From positions 73,948,676 through 74,012,675 of the forward strand of contig CM043969.1 of the NCBI GenBank assembly GCA_014529385.2: a stretch of DNA of 64,000 nucleotides, in the 5' to 3' direction. Numbering within the stretch: the stretch's first letter is position 1; each line of letters starts with the position of its first letter. The position numbers and the translations under genes were made by a program. This DNA comes from Adiantum capillus-veneris (lineage: Eukaryota; Streptophyta; Polypodiopsida; Polypodiales; Pteridaceae). This document shows positions 43,490 to 57,005 of this stretch, one piece after another. The notes beneath the pieces were generated by a model. That model did not search any database, was not told the origin of the DNA, and saw only the letters and a program-made list of their open reading frames with translations.

Positions 43490-46400
43490 ATGGCTGACAA
43501 TAATCAAGAGAGTAGAATGAACATTGATAGCTTTGATTTTGCACATGAAGGTGCTAATGATGATGCTCCCATGTTTGTGAATTATCTCGTCACTAGGTTG
43601 CAACAAGCTATGGGCAACCCTGTTTTGCAAGCCGAAGTTACTCAACAACTTCGTGCTTATGGAATTTCCCTTCCTCTCCCAGAGGAGAGAGAGCTTAGGA
43701 GGCCTCTTGAAGAGACCCCCAAAAGAAGACTCTCTCCCATTCGAGAGGAGGAATCCAAAGAGAAAGAAAGCAATGACAGTCTAAGTTCTTCTGAAGATGT
43801 GGCTCCACGCAGACGGCGGTCTAGATGATCGCCTACTCCTCCCAAGAGGAAAAGAGCAACCTATAGTCCTTCTCCTCATCACTCTGAAAGGCAAGAGAGG
43901 AAACAAAGGAAGAAAAGGGCTAGGAAGAGGTCACCCTCTTCTCCTTCTTCTTCACCTTCCTCCTCTTCCGATGAAAGTTATGGCTATTCTCCTAGATAAT
44001 ACAAGAGGGGAGGACATCGCAAATCATTTCCTGCATGGCGAAGGTCACAAAAGCTAAAGAAGTTCAAGGAGGGAGGAAAGAGTATCTCTTTTCTCACCTA
44101 CGATGGCACCTTTGGTGCTACCGACAAAGTGTTGGCCTTCATCCAGCAATTTGATGCGGCCTTTGGGGACGAGGGCTTCACAGAGTCCTCCAAGCTACGC
44201 CATGTAGCTATGCACTTCCAAAAATCATCTCGTCAATGGTGGGCTAGCCTTCGTGGCAATGGAGAAGCCCCAAAGACATGGAAAACTCTACGAGTTTCCA
44301 TCATGAAGCAATTTCTTCCAAGAGATACTAAAGATAAAGTTCTTACCGAATGGCGCGGCTTGAAGCTTCTCTCTCATGAGTCTATCAACAAGTATGTAGA
44401 CAAGTTTTGGGATTTACATCTCAAGGCTACTGTCTTTCAAAAGATAGACTTTGCCGAGCAAAGACAGCAATTCTGTGCGGGATTACCTGAAGAGATGGCC
44501 GAATACATCAACTCTCAACGGCCTGGTACTATTACCGAAGTAATCCATCACACCATGGTTGCTTCACGCATAAATTTCCATCAAGGGGTTAGACGTAATG
44601 TCAAGCCCATGGAAAACAAAGATAAAAATGATGCAAAGGGGAAATCCAATGCACAAAATAATTCCCAAGGCACTTCCAACAACAACAATAACAACAGCAA
44701 CAATCGGTCCAAGGAGAAGGGAGTTTACAAAGGTAAAAACAAACTCTCTCCTGAAGAGCTTGAAGCATGTTGCAAGGACCATAAATGTTTCAAATGTGGG
44801 GAGCAAGGACATGGCTATCGTTCTTGCCCCAAGAAGAATACTCGCAATGAGACTCCTAGGGCTTCCACCATCGAAGCTCCAAAAGAGGATGCTCATTGCA
44901 AAGGATCATCACTCTCCTATGCTTGGGGAAAGGTAAGAGAGCATGATGCCTTCATCTTGTTTGACCCTGGCTCTACTCTCAACTTCATATCAATAGAGTT
45001 GGCCACCAAGTTGGGCATTCAAGCTTTTGAGATGGGAGATATAGTAACAGCTAATGCAGCTTTCAAGGGACAACAAGCCTCCGTTACTCCCTTGATTGGG
45101 AAGTTGAGGCTTCATGTCCAAAGCTATGTCGACAAAGAAGACTTCTTCATCTCTCCTCTCCAACATCAGGATGTTATCCTAGGGGCACCATGGTTTGATC
45201 GCATGGTTGCCAACATGAAGTTCCCTGAAAGGAGAATTTACTTCACCTACAGGGGAAAGAACATGTATATAGATGCTAGTGAGCGTGGTCGCACTATTCC
45301 ACTTGTAAATCCTCTTTCTTTTGATAAATCAATGAAGAGCTCAGTTTCTGCGTACATGATTTATGTCAAAGAGTCTCTAAAAGCTAATAATGTTTCATCA
45401 AATGAAAATGATAGGAATCAAGAAGAGTTAGACTTGTCTACTTTTCTAAAAGGATTCCAAGATGTGTTCATCAATGATATCCCTATGGACCTACCTCCAA
45501 AACGAGGGGATGATGACCATCGTATTGAGCTCCTACCAGGAAGCTCACCGCCTAACAAACCTCCTTATCGAGTCTCACAAGCTCAACAAGAGGAGATTAT
45601 GAGGCAAGTACAGGAATTGGTAAACAAAGGGATGGTGAGGCCTAGTTCCTCTCCCTTTTGTTCTCCAGTCCTTTTAGTGCAAAAGAAAGATGGTACATAC
45701 CGTATGTGTGTGGACTATCGAGCACTAAACCATATCACTATCAAAAACAGATTTCCCGTGCCTCGGGTAGAAGATATGTTTGATAAGCTACAAGGCTCTA
45801 CCTACTTCAGTAGGATTGACCTTAAGAGTGGCTATCATCAAATAAGGATAGTGGATGAAGATATCCTAAAGACCGCATTTCGCACAACATTTGGTCTTTA
45901 TGAATATCTAGTCATGCCTTTTGGCTTGACTAATGCACCAGCTACTTTCAATCGTCTCATGGAGAAAATTTTTAGACCATATCGTAAATTCACTGGAGTG
46001 TTCTTTGATGATATCATCATCTACTCCAAATCTTTGGAGGAACATATACAACATCTCCAAGTGATTTTTCAAGCCTTGAGGGAAAACAAACTTTTTCTCA
46101 ACCAAAAGAAAAGTGAATTCTTCCTTCAAGAGATTCAATATCTAGGTCATATTATCTCTCACGATGGTATTCATATGGATCCATCAAAGTTAGAGGTAAT
46201 AAAATCATGGCCTAACCGAAGGAATCTACATGAGCTAAGAAGCTTTATTGGTATGTGTGCATACTATAGACGCTTCATAGCAAAATTCTCTCAAGTAGCA
46301 GGACCACTACACGACTTAACAAAGAAGAACGTTAAGTTTGTATGGACTGCTAAGGAGCAAAATGCTTTTGAAAAACTCAAAGAGAAGCTTACTTCCCAAC

Positions 46401-47251
46401 CAGTCCTCGTGCTTCCGGATCTCTCAAAAGCATTTGAGGTCCAATGTGATGCGTGTGGTGATTGCCTTGGAGCGGTTTTGCTTCAAGAAGGACATTCCAT
46501 AGCATATGAGAGCCGAAGGCTCAATAGTGATGAACGAATCTTGGGCATTTATGAGAAAGAGCTTTTAGTTGTTCTACATGCCCTAGATACATGGAAGCAC
46601 TACCTATTGGGGACTCCATTTATCCTACGAACCAACCACCAAAGTCTCAAGTATTTCATGACGCAAACCAAACTTTCCGACAAACAAATGAGGTGGGCAA
46701 ATTTTCTTTCGCAATTTAATTTCCATATTGCTCACATAGTTGGTAAGCACAATCAAGTTGCCGATGCACTTTCACGACGACCAAAAGTTAATGCGGTGTC
46801 TATAGATACTCACAATGATCTATCCTCTATGATAGATGAGTATGCTACTGACCCTGACTTTAGAGACATAATGTCAGCCCTTGCTTTGGGGAAGAAAGAG
46901 GAACCATTCACCTTGCAGGATGGTTATCTTCTCCACGGAAATAGGCTATGTGTTACCCATTCCCTTCATGAGAAGGTTATGTATGAATCCCATGCTCCTC
47001 CATATGCAGGGCATAGAGGTATTCAACCTACTCTCCGAGGAGTAGAGACGTATTTCTATTGGCCTACCATGAAAGTGGACATACAAGAGTATGTTTCAAA
47101 ATGTGTAGTATGCCAAAAGACCAAGTATGATAGAGGGAAGCAACCTGGATTACTCCAGCCATTGCCTATTCCAAATTCACCATGGGAGAGTTGGATTACC
47201 CAAGTCTATCCATGGGAATACAGGAATATGGACAATAGTCGACAGGTTTAG
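43490..47251 (+). pseudogene. gag-pol of C up to the integrase core
   Basis: One frame from ATG 43490 (MADNNQESRMNIDSFDF) to 47251, interrupted by TGA at 43826-43828 and TAA at 43997-43999, both in the Arg/Ser-rich linker of gag. Domains: N-terminal gag helices; basic and serine-rich linker (about 43740-43990); capsid (44070-44580); zinc knuckle C-FK-C-GEQG-H-GYRS-C (about 44787-44828); protease LFDPGSTLNFIS (about 44955); RT with CVDYRALNHITIKNRFPVP, MPFGLTNAPATFNRLMEK and FFDDIIIYS (about 46000); RNase H QCDACGDCLGAVL (about 46440); integrase HHCC region ending CVVCQKTK (about 47105). After WES the 20-nt deletion shifts the frame and the ORF ends. RT and RNase H look intact. Confidence 0.95.
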
Positions 47252-48260
47252 CAAGCAAGCACATTTTATTCCTGTCAAAAAGACTATTAAGGAACATCAA
47301 ATGGCAACTCTCTTCATATCTCAGATTTTCAAACACCATGGATTACCCACATCCATCGTGTCAGATAGAGATCCTAGAATGACCAGTAATTTCTGGAAAG
47401 GTCTCTTTGAAAATCTAGGAACAAGATTGAATTTCTCTTCGGCCTATCACCCACAAACGGATGGCCAAAGTGAGATAGCCAATCTTACGATACTCGATCT
47501 ACTCAAGACTTATGTTACCGAAGTAGATCAACGCTCACAATGGGAAAAGTATTTACCGCTAGTAGAGTATGCCTACAATAATACTGTACATACTTCTACG
47601 GGGAAAGCACCTTTCGAGATCATAGAGGGAAGACCTAAAAGTCCCTTGCTACTCAAAGTACATGGGAAGATCTTCGTCGCCGATGAGTATAGCCGTGACC
47701 TACAAGAATCTTTTCAAAAGATTAGGGAGGCTATAGCTATCTCTCAACAAAGGCAAAAAGTTGTTGCTGATAAGCACAGAAGAGCCTTAATGTTCAAAGA
47801 AAATTATTGGGTCTTACTCAAGTTTCCTAAGGCTCGATTAAGGAAAAAGACGGGCAAAAATCCTACGGGCCATCAAAAGTATTATGCTAAACTAGCAAAA
47901 AGATACTATGGTCCTTTCCAAATCTTGAAGCCCATTAATGAGACGGCTTATCAACTCAAGTTGCCCAACCATTGGCTTATACACAATGCCTTTCATGTAA
48001 GCCTACTTAAGCCTTACAAAGGAGAGCCACCAACTGAACCAATTATTGAAGACCCTCCCGAAGTTGAAGACCAAGAAGAGGTGCTACAACCCGAAGTTGT
48101 CCTTCGGCATGAAGACAAGGTACTACAACATGGTAAGATAATCCGACGGTATCTTATTAAGTTCAAAAATTATCCTTTTGAAGATGCTAAATGGATGCAA
48201 GGAGTACAACTTAAGGATAGTATGAACCTTGTCAATGCTTACAATGCTACATTAGAGTAA
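47190..48260 (+). pseudogene. Integrase core (minus first Asp) and chromodomain-like end of C
   Basis: Open to 48260 in the shifted frame: GLPKSIHGNTGIWTIVDRFSKQAHFIP, IVSDRDPRMTSNFW (second Asp) and QTDGQSEIANL (Glu). A basic region (KFPKARLRKKTGKNPTGHQK) and NHWLIHNAFHVSLLKPYKGE follow. The C-terminus, DKVLQHGKIIRRYLIKFKNYPFEDAKWMQ, is a diverged chromodomain. Alignment with B shows the first-Asp block removed by the deletion near 47190, so this integrase could not catalyse strand transfer even if translated. Confidence 0.93.
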
Positions 48261-48605
48261 GCAAATGTACAACTCTCTTTTAAATGACTCATGTTTTTGT
48301 CTTATAAGACTAATCCTCTTTTTAATTGTGCACAAATTTAACTAGTATGCATGCTTAGAATCATGTTTGTGATGACGAAGTCTCTCAAACACCAAGTAGA
48401 ATTTGTCACTCTACTTTGGGAGAATGAAATGGACTAAAGAGCAGATATGCTTGCGGCAGCTATGTCTCCCAAGCACCAAATGGATTATTCATCCATCTTG
48501 GAAAGATGTCGTAGGGTAAAAAAGGGATCCTCTACCTGCTAAGTACGATTGACTAATGACTAAGCCTTTATCTCTTCTACCTCATAGTCGAGGACGACTA
48601 TGATT
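48261..48605 (+). other. 3' untranslated region of C
   Basis: Noncoding interval between the pol stop and the PPT. It corresponds to the equally noncoding 36000-36330 interval in B. Confidence 0.7.
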
Positions 48606-48620
48606 TCAAGAGAGAGGTAA
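48606..48620 (+). other. Polypurine tract of C
   Basis: A purine-rich run, AAGAGAGAGGTAA, directly precedes the 3' LTR start TG. Confidence 0.9.
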
Positions 48621-50208
48621 TGTCATAAAATCTAATGTCTAACCAACCCAAATGATTTTCTCATATTAAATTGATCACTTAATGTGGGAGAATAAACGCG
48701 AACAAGTGTTAAGATATAGATATGTGCTTATAGATCTATCTCAACACGGGGCCAATAGTAAAGGGGCCCAAATGGGAGATGGTCTATCAAGAGCAAGGCT
48801 AACCAATGGAGCATAAGACCTTAGGGTTAGCTTCATTGAAGACCTCCAATAATGTGTGTAAAAGTCCTTTGACCTTAGGTAAGCTAGGGCTGAGCTTGAG
48901 GTGGGAACCCAAGGTGTTTGTCCTGCTTGAGGTGCTTGTCGTGCTTGAGGTGTTTGTCCTGCTTGAGGTGCTTGATTAAGGTGCTTGAGGTCCTTGACTT
49001 ACTCCATGCTTGAGGTGCTTGACTTGCCGCTTGATTAAGGTGCTTGAGGTGCCTTGACATGCTTGCCTGAGATGCTTGTGGGAATACCCCCTAGTCCAAG
49101 TGCTTTGTCATTCTTGATGACTAAGGTGCTTGAGATCCTAAAGTCAAAAGCATCCCTACAAGAGGGGGGGCGAGCCCTTTTCCTAGGGAAGCCCCAGCTT
49201 GAAGAGGCAGCAAGGACACATGTCAGGTCCCTACCCATGTTACCTTCATGTGTTGCTTGAAGCCTATTGGCTAGGCTTCAAAGGGGTCCAATGATAAATT
49301 ACTTGAATTATCTAATTGTTTTTGCATTTATCAAGTCCTCTCTCTCAAAGGGGAAAGGGGGACACTTGTCCCAAGGCTATCCATGTTGCTTGTAATAGGC
49401 TCTGCTTGTGATTGGCTAGGCCTGGAGGGGTCCAATGAGCTTCAAGCATGAGCTACAAGGGGGGGTCAACCCAAGCAAGCTAGGGGGGTGCTTAGGGGGT
49501 ATACTCACCCACACACACTCACAAGCACTCTCATTGTGTACTATGCAAAGTGCAAGAGCTCCCTCTCTTTCTCCAAGCAAGTAGAGGTTGAGAGCCTACA
49601 CCAACACTCTTGGCTATGGAGTGCAAATCCAACCAAGAGCCATGCTTCAATGCTTAAGCTTGCCATCTTCTTCTTCTTCATTACTATGCTATTATGTATG
49701 CTAGCAACAAGAGTATGATAAGTGAGGAACTAATTCTTTCTCCTACGAAATGTTTCTTCTTCCTCTTCCCTACCCTCATTCCCTGCTAGCTCTCTCCACC
49801 TTCGAAGGTGTTTGAGGTCTTGGGACTGAGGCTTGGTATAGTTAAAGCTTTCTTCAAGTTTAGGTTATGCTATGATGGTGATGCATGAATCTTTCCATCT
49901 TCATTGCTTCACCTAGGTCACAAGGAACACAAAGAATGTATTGTAACAAGTCTCACTTTATGGGAGAAATCATAATACAAATGCCTATTGGAGGGGGGAC
50001 AGGCTCCACATAAATCCGGTCCTCAATTGTTGTCATGTTCTCTAAATTCTCTCTCTTGCAAAAGTATTGTCTATGCCAAGTTAACTAATTGCTATGATTA
50101 TGTTGCCATCTTCAATTATGTCTACCCGCTATGCTCACAAAATCATTTCTTGAAAGTACTCTCATTAAATTCCGCTATTCTCAAATTGAATAGGCAAATT
50201 CCATTACA
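48621..50208 (+). repeat. 3' LTR of C (1588 bp)
   Basis: Pairs with 41326-43075. It ends CCATTACA, followed by TSD TAGGA and then the B gag. Confidence 0.97.
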
Positions 50209-50213
50209 TAGGA
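50209..50213. repeat. Target-site duplication of element C (right), TAGGA
   Basis: Identical to 41321-41325. Confidence 0.95.
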
Positions 50214-50921
50214 TTTCCTATGGCCTCTTCTTTTTGATGGTTCAAAGGTTGCACCATCACTTTCTTCAGAAGATGAAGAATTTGAGGAAGATGTAGAAGA
50301 GGGTGACCTCTTTCTCGCCTTTTTCTTTCCTTGATCTTCGTTCTCTTGACCATCACTTTCATAAGAGGAAGAGGATGAAGAAGATGCAGAAGAGGGTGTC
50401 CTCTTTCTTGACTTTTTCTTCTCTTGCTTTTTGTCATCCTTCTTTGAAGTATGGTGTGGAGAAGTATGCGATGGTCTTCTCCGTTTTGGAGGTGATGGAG
50501 AGTGTTTAGCCCGCCGTCTTTGTGGAGCCATCTCCGCCTAGGTGGGGGGAGACTCACTTCTTTCTCGTTCCTTTGGTGGAGGCTCTTGAATTCTCCTTTG
50601 AGAAGGAGATGCATCATCAAGGAGCAAATTTCTAAGCCCTTCATAGGGATCCTCTTCTTCTTCCCGAATCGGAGAGAGACCTCTTTTGGAAGTCTCTCAA
50701 GGAGGCTTCCTAGGTGTTCTCTCATCATGGTGGGGAGCTTGGAGAATCCCATGAGCACGAAGCTGCCGTTGCACTTCACTTTGGAGAGATGGATTGCCCA
50801 TGGCTTGTTGAAGCCTAGAAACAAGATAGTTCACAAGCATCGGGACATCATTAGTAGCTTGCCCATTAGCAAAATCAAAGTTATCAAGATTAATTTCACT
50901 ATCTTTACTATTGTCAGCCAT
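50214..50921 (-). pseudogene. gag N-terminal part of B
   Basis: ATG at 50921 (MADNSKDSEINLDNFDF), then a conserved helical segment MLVNYLVSRLQQAMGNPSLQSEVQRQLRAHGI also seen in C. A stop at 50697, a further in-frame TAG near 50540, then a Lys/Arg/Ser-rich linker (KKKSRKRTPSS.., then KKKARKRSPSS.., 50440-50260) lead to the C insertion. The same frame resumes at 41325. The serine/basic repeats resemble RS-type low-complexity regions; meaning unknown. Confidence 0.9.
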
Positions 50922-51325
50922 TCGAACAACTTTTAGGTATAAACTTTTTAGGTGTACTTCGGCACTTCAAGCCCTAGTTGCTACTCCTCTTTACCCCTTT
51001 AGAAAAAGCACTCAAGCTACTGTACCCGTGGCTTGAATACCATTAATTGCAAGGAATAGAAGACAGGGTCGTTCAACACCAAAACAACACCGGCTCCTAT
51101 CAAGCTTCTAATAGCTCAATAGTGGTTAAGCCGTAGGCAAGCCCTGTAGGACTCCACTATTAAGAGCATAGCTCTCGACGGTGATGCCCCGTTAACTGCA
51201 CAAAGGTAGGCGCAGAGCAAGGCTGAAAAAATCCCTATTCTACTTACTCACATTCAATTAATAATACCAACCATTTATAGCTAGCTTGAGGACCTCCCTT
51301 CTTGAGCAAGAAAAGAGAAACCTTT
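50922..51325 (-). other. Leader of B between PBS and gag
   Basis: Noncoding, similar in layout to the 43089-43489 leader of C. Confidence 0.7.
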
Positions 51326-51338
51326 TGCTCTGATGCCA
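51326..51338 (-). other. Primer-binding site of B
   Basis: Reverse complement TGGCATCAGAGCA differs from the iMet PBS by one base (T to C) and starts one base after the LTR end. Confidence 0.9.
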
Positions 51339-51339
51339 A

Positions 51340-51548
51340 TGTAATATTTAATGGCCTAGTAACTTGTGTGTAGCGGAAAATAGCATGAACATTTCATTAT
51401 AATAGATTCCTAATGAGATTAACAAGAGTGCTTGGGTGGAGAGAGCAACAAAAAGCATAACACCTAGTTAGATAGCATGAACAATACTTCAAAAGAGAGA
51501 GAAGTTAAGCAATTGACAACAGTTGAGGACCGGATTTTCATGGAGACG

Positions 51549-51584
<36 letters not shown>

Positions 51585-52920
51585 AAGGCTTTGTATTATG
51601 GTTTCTCCCATCAAGAGAGACATTTTACAATACAATTTCTTGTGTTCCTTCAATACTAGCTAGTGCAATGAAGATGGAAACTTCATGCACTACGCAAAAC
51701 ACTTATCAAACACAACATCAATTCCCTCACGGTCTCAGACCCAAGACCTCACACACCTTCGAAGATGGTGAGAGCTAGCGGGGTATGAGAGTAGATTGAG
51801 AGGGAGTATTCTTACGAGAAAGATGTACATCTCCTCACATAATCACTCATATTAGCATAGCTTAGCTTAGTAATTAGCATGGTAGAGGAGATGAGCATGC
51901 ATTGAAGCTTGGCTCTTGGTTGGATTTGCATCACAAAGCCAAGAGTTGTTGGTGTAGGCATTCCTTCTCACAAGCTTGGAGTAGATGATAAGCTTTCCAT
52001 TAAAGCTTGAGAAGGAGAGAGAGTCTTCTTTACTTCACACATGAGATTGTGTGAGTGTGTGTGTGATAATTCCTTCCAAAAATCAGCCCACTCTCTCTCT
52101 TGGTCGACCCCTCTGGCTATTTTCTCTTGCTAGCATCCTATTGGACCTCCCTAGGCTTAGCCAATGGTAATTAAGCAGCATAAGTGATAGCCTTCTGGCG
52201 TGTGTCCCCCTTTCCCCTTTTGTGAGAGCTTTAGGTAATTATTTAATTCAAGTAAACTCTCATTGGACCCCTTTGCCTCCTGGCCAATAGGAATCAGGCA
52301 AGCCATTGGGCTGCTGAATGCTCATTGGTCCCCTTGGGAGACTGTCCAATAGTCTTCTAGAGAGCTTAATTCTTATTTTTCTTTTATTAAGTGTTTTTAA
52401 ATTAATTAAACTAGATTTACTCTAGACTAATTCTCATTGATCCACCTCCAAGGCCATCCAATAGGAATTGGGTACACCTTGTGGGCATCTAGGCTAGGGA
52501 GCTGACATGTGTCCCTCATTCCCTTTGTGTAAAGGGAGCTTGTGTGTGTGTGTCTGAGTTTTTCTCTCATCCCCTACTTGCAAGGCTCACCCCCTCCTAT
52601 GTAGGGATTGACAAAGACTTTTTGTGACACACACTAAGCATCCAATTTCCCTAGTGTTTGGCCTTTGGACACAACCTTAGCATTTTGGAAGTCTTAATGG
52701 GCTGAACCTTAGGGTCTTTTAAGTCCATTGTTGCACATTGCTCTTTTGCAGATGGCCCCCCCTTTGGATCCCTATTTTTCCTCCTTTGAATCCCTACTGT
52801 GGCCCCGTCTACTAGCTTAACCAATATTCTAGCTTTTTCTCCCCTAGCACTTTCCCATATTAATGATCAGTTTAACATGAGAAAATCATTTAGGAGAATT
52901 AGATATTGATTATAATGACA
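51340..52920 (-). repeat. 5' LTR of B (1581 bp)
   Basis: Pairs with 34376-35955. It contains a run of 32 C (51551-51582) where the 3' LTR has a short C-rich stretch. Confidence 0.95.
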
Positions 52921-52925
52921 AGTAT
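52921..52925. repeat. Target-site duplication of element B (right), AGTAT
   Basis: Identical to 34371-34375. Confidence 0.9.
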
Positions 52926-53791
52926 TACAACACCTAAGGGCACACTCTTACCAAATTCTGCAGCTATCTGGGAAGGTACATAAATCATGATCCATCACAA
53001 AAAATGTGCAAAAAACTGAAACAGAACTACACGAAAAGGTCCCCATTAAGCATAGAAACACTTTTCCAAGGTCAAAACATAAAAAAATTAGCCATTTAAG
53101 ACCTCAAGTCAATGCATTTAGCTCACAAATAAGACGTCGTGGACCACACCAGAATCGAGAGTTATTACACTTAGATTGCAGAGCAAGAGACAAGGAACAC
53201 AATGTGCTATTTGGAATGGAATTTTGATTTTTACGAGGCAGGAAGAAAAGTTGATTACAGTTTGTAGCAGCAAATAGCTCTCACAGTCGATGTTCAATTC
53301 CTCCAAAGCTAATGATTGTGTGTTTTTCAAAACTAAGGGTTTTGACTTAAGAGCTAGGGGGACTTTCCCACGGCGATTTGGCCACTTACATGGTGTGTAG
53401 TCTCAGAGAGGCTAAGAGGGAATGACAGAATATATCACAATTGAGAATCCTCATTAGCATAATTACACCGCTTCTTTTGAAAAAATGAGCGAGTACAACA
53501 AAGTTTGGTGTATATCCTCCTTTTACATGTCAGCTTGTTGTGTCCACTAAACATTCCCACCTTCTTATTCATTGCACGCCCTCGTGCAATCTGTCTTTGA
53601 CTATCTTCTAGTATTTGATCGAACTTTTCTTCAGTCTTGTGTGTCTAAGTGAAAACTCACTTCCATGTTCCTCATCTGAAGACTAATATTCGGAAGGAGT
53701 ATTTCTTTCTTTTAACCCTGCTTCCTCACTCACTATTTGGTGCATCGGGCTCTGTCTTCTCACTGTCAGTGTCATGTTGCCTTGAGCTCTG
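52926..53791. other. No gene recognised; probable 3' flank or LTR of MT3
   Basis: It lies 3' of the MT3 tail ORF on the minus strand. A purine-rich stretch (reverse complement GTAAAAGGAGGATA, about 53515-53528) could be a PPT with LTR below it, but no second LTR was found to confirm it. Confidence 0.4.
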
Positions 53792-54695
53792 TCATGTTTG
53801 TTTGATTTCTGGCTTTAACCTCGTGGATGGTCCTGTTACCAACTTTACCGCTCTTTTAGATTTGTGGATCAAATCTAGTTGTGCTTCTGCAGGTGATAGA
53901 TCTTCAATCATTCCCAACGCTTGGTAGGCGATTTGAGTCAACATCGGTCCATCATTCATGTAGGTCTTTCTCTTTTGGCTACCCTTAAGATTTTCTTCCA
54001 CCATGTTGTCAAGTAGGTAGTTGCTAGAGTCACAACTGACTGTTCCTCTTTCTGCTAACCCCATTGCCATCACCGCTTCCATGTTCAAAAGTGGTTCAGT
54101 GTATCGCGGTGGCTTTTGTACTTTGAAATGTTGCGATATGAGACGCAACGAAAATTCTATCTCTGAGAATATCAAATCTTGATAGGTCAGTTTGTGTCCT
54201 CTTTGCTTCAAGATTGCTTTGTCATTATCTATTGCTTTGGTCTTTTGCAATAGATTGTGTGTTCTCTGTTGCAGATGGAGATCCTCGTTGATTATCTCCA
54301 CAGTGGTCGTAACATTGACCGTAGCTTCATCTTTGTCCATAAGCGTGGCTTCTCCATTGTACTAAATAGAGCTAATGAGTTCATGATCTCTTCTGAGATC
54401 TGCTCCCCATGGTGGTAGTTGTAGGAAACTGTCTAAGTGTAGACAACTGGCCCCTGCTTGCACTTTGGATTTCTGGTGTAATGTCCACAATTCCCTTGGA
54501 AAAATGATGGTCTTCACTATCTCTCCGTCTGCTGCCTGAAACCTTCCAGTGAATATGTTTGCTGGTATTGTTTCTGGCACATGTTCTATGATATGGCCTT
54601 TTTCATTTGAGGATATATCTATGATCTCATATGGAGCTGCTTTCCACTCCCTTTGTGCTTTTCTTTGAGACGTCCTGAGACTAGTTTTAGATTTG
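53792..54695 (-). pseudogene. Tail ORF of Tat/Athila-like element MT3, unknown function
   Basis: The minus strand is open from about 54695 to 53792 except for one stop at 54362. The proximal part reads EWKAAPYEIIDISSNEKGHIIE and ETIPANIFTGRFQAADGEIVKTIIFPRELW. The distal 182 codons have a helix-prone section (HLQQRTHNLLQKTKAIDNDKAIL), then SQKRKTYMNDGPMLTQIAYQALG. It lies about 2.3 kb downstream of the MT3 integrase, as the tail ORFs of MT1 and MT2 do. Direct similarity to those is not obvious by eye, so kinship is inferred from position. Confidence 0.5.
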
Positions 54696-56823
<2,128 letters not shown>

Positions 56824-57005
56824 ATTTTACCAAAATTAGTGTAATCACTTATACATACATATTCTTAACCTTGCATTTAGATGGTGTCAATATGGCTCAT
56901 GATTATGACTGCTAAGATTTTGCCAAAATTAGTGTGATCACTCATACATACATATTATGAACCCGGCATTTAGATGGTGTCAATATGGTTCTTCTGGTGT
57001 CTGCG
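56824..57005. repeat. Two-copy tandem repeat, period about 93 bp
   Basis: 'ccaaaattagtgt.atcact' and 'atttagatggtgtcaatatgg' recur at about 93-bp spacing; the second copy overlaps the end of the MT3 integrase. Confidence 0.85.

Larger units (their letters stand above)
41326..50208 (+). mobile_element. Full-length chromovirus C
   Basis: 8883 bp, bounded by TG...CA and a perfect TSD (TAGGA), inserted in gag of B in the opposite orientation. It contains 5' LTR, iMet PBS, a gag-pol frame, chromodomain-like end, PPT and 3' LTR. It is the most complete element here. Two stops in gag and a 20-nt deletion in integrase make it non-autonomous. Confidence 0.97.
34376..52920 (-). mobile_element. Full-length chromovirus B (minus strand), interrupted by element C
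   Basis: LTRs at 34376-35955 and 51340-52920 are near-identical and bounded by TG...CA and a perfect 5-bp TSD (AGTAT). Minus-strand order from high to low coordinates: 5' LTR, PBS, gag, protease, RT, RNase H, integrase, chromodomain remnant, PPT, 3' LTR. Element C (41326-50208) sits inside gag. Without C the element is about 9.66 kb. It is closely related to C at protein level but has different LTRs. Confidence 0.95.

Noticed and set aside
44564-44896. Antisense ORFs over gag and pol of C and B
   Set aside because: Shadows of strongly supported sense frames with biased codon composition.
51477-51659. ORF with a poly-Pro run in the B 5' LTR
   Set aside because: The proline run is the translated poly-C tract; the 3' LTR copy differs.
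53006-53227. Possible host gene exon near 53 kb
   Set aside because: No domain, no splice context and no conserved frame; it lies in retroelement flank.
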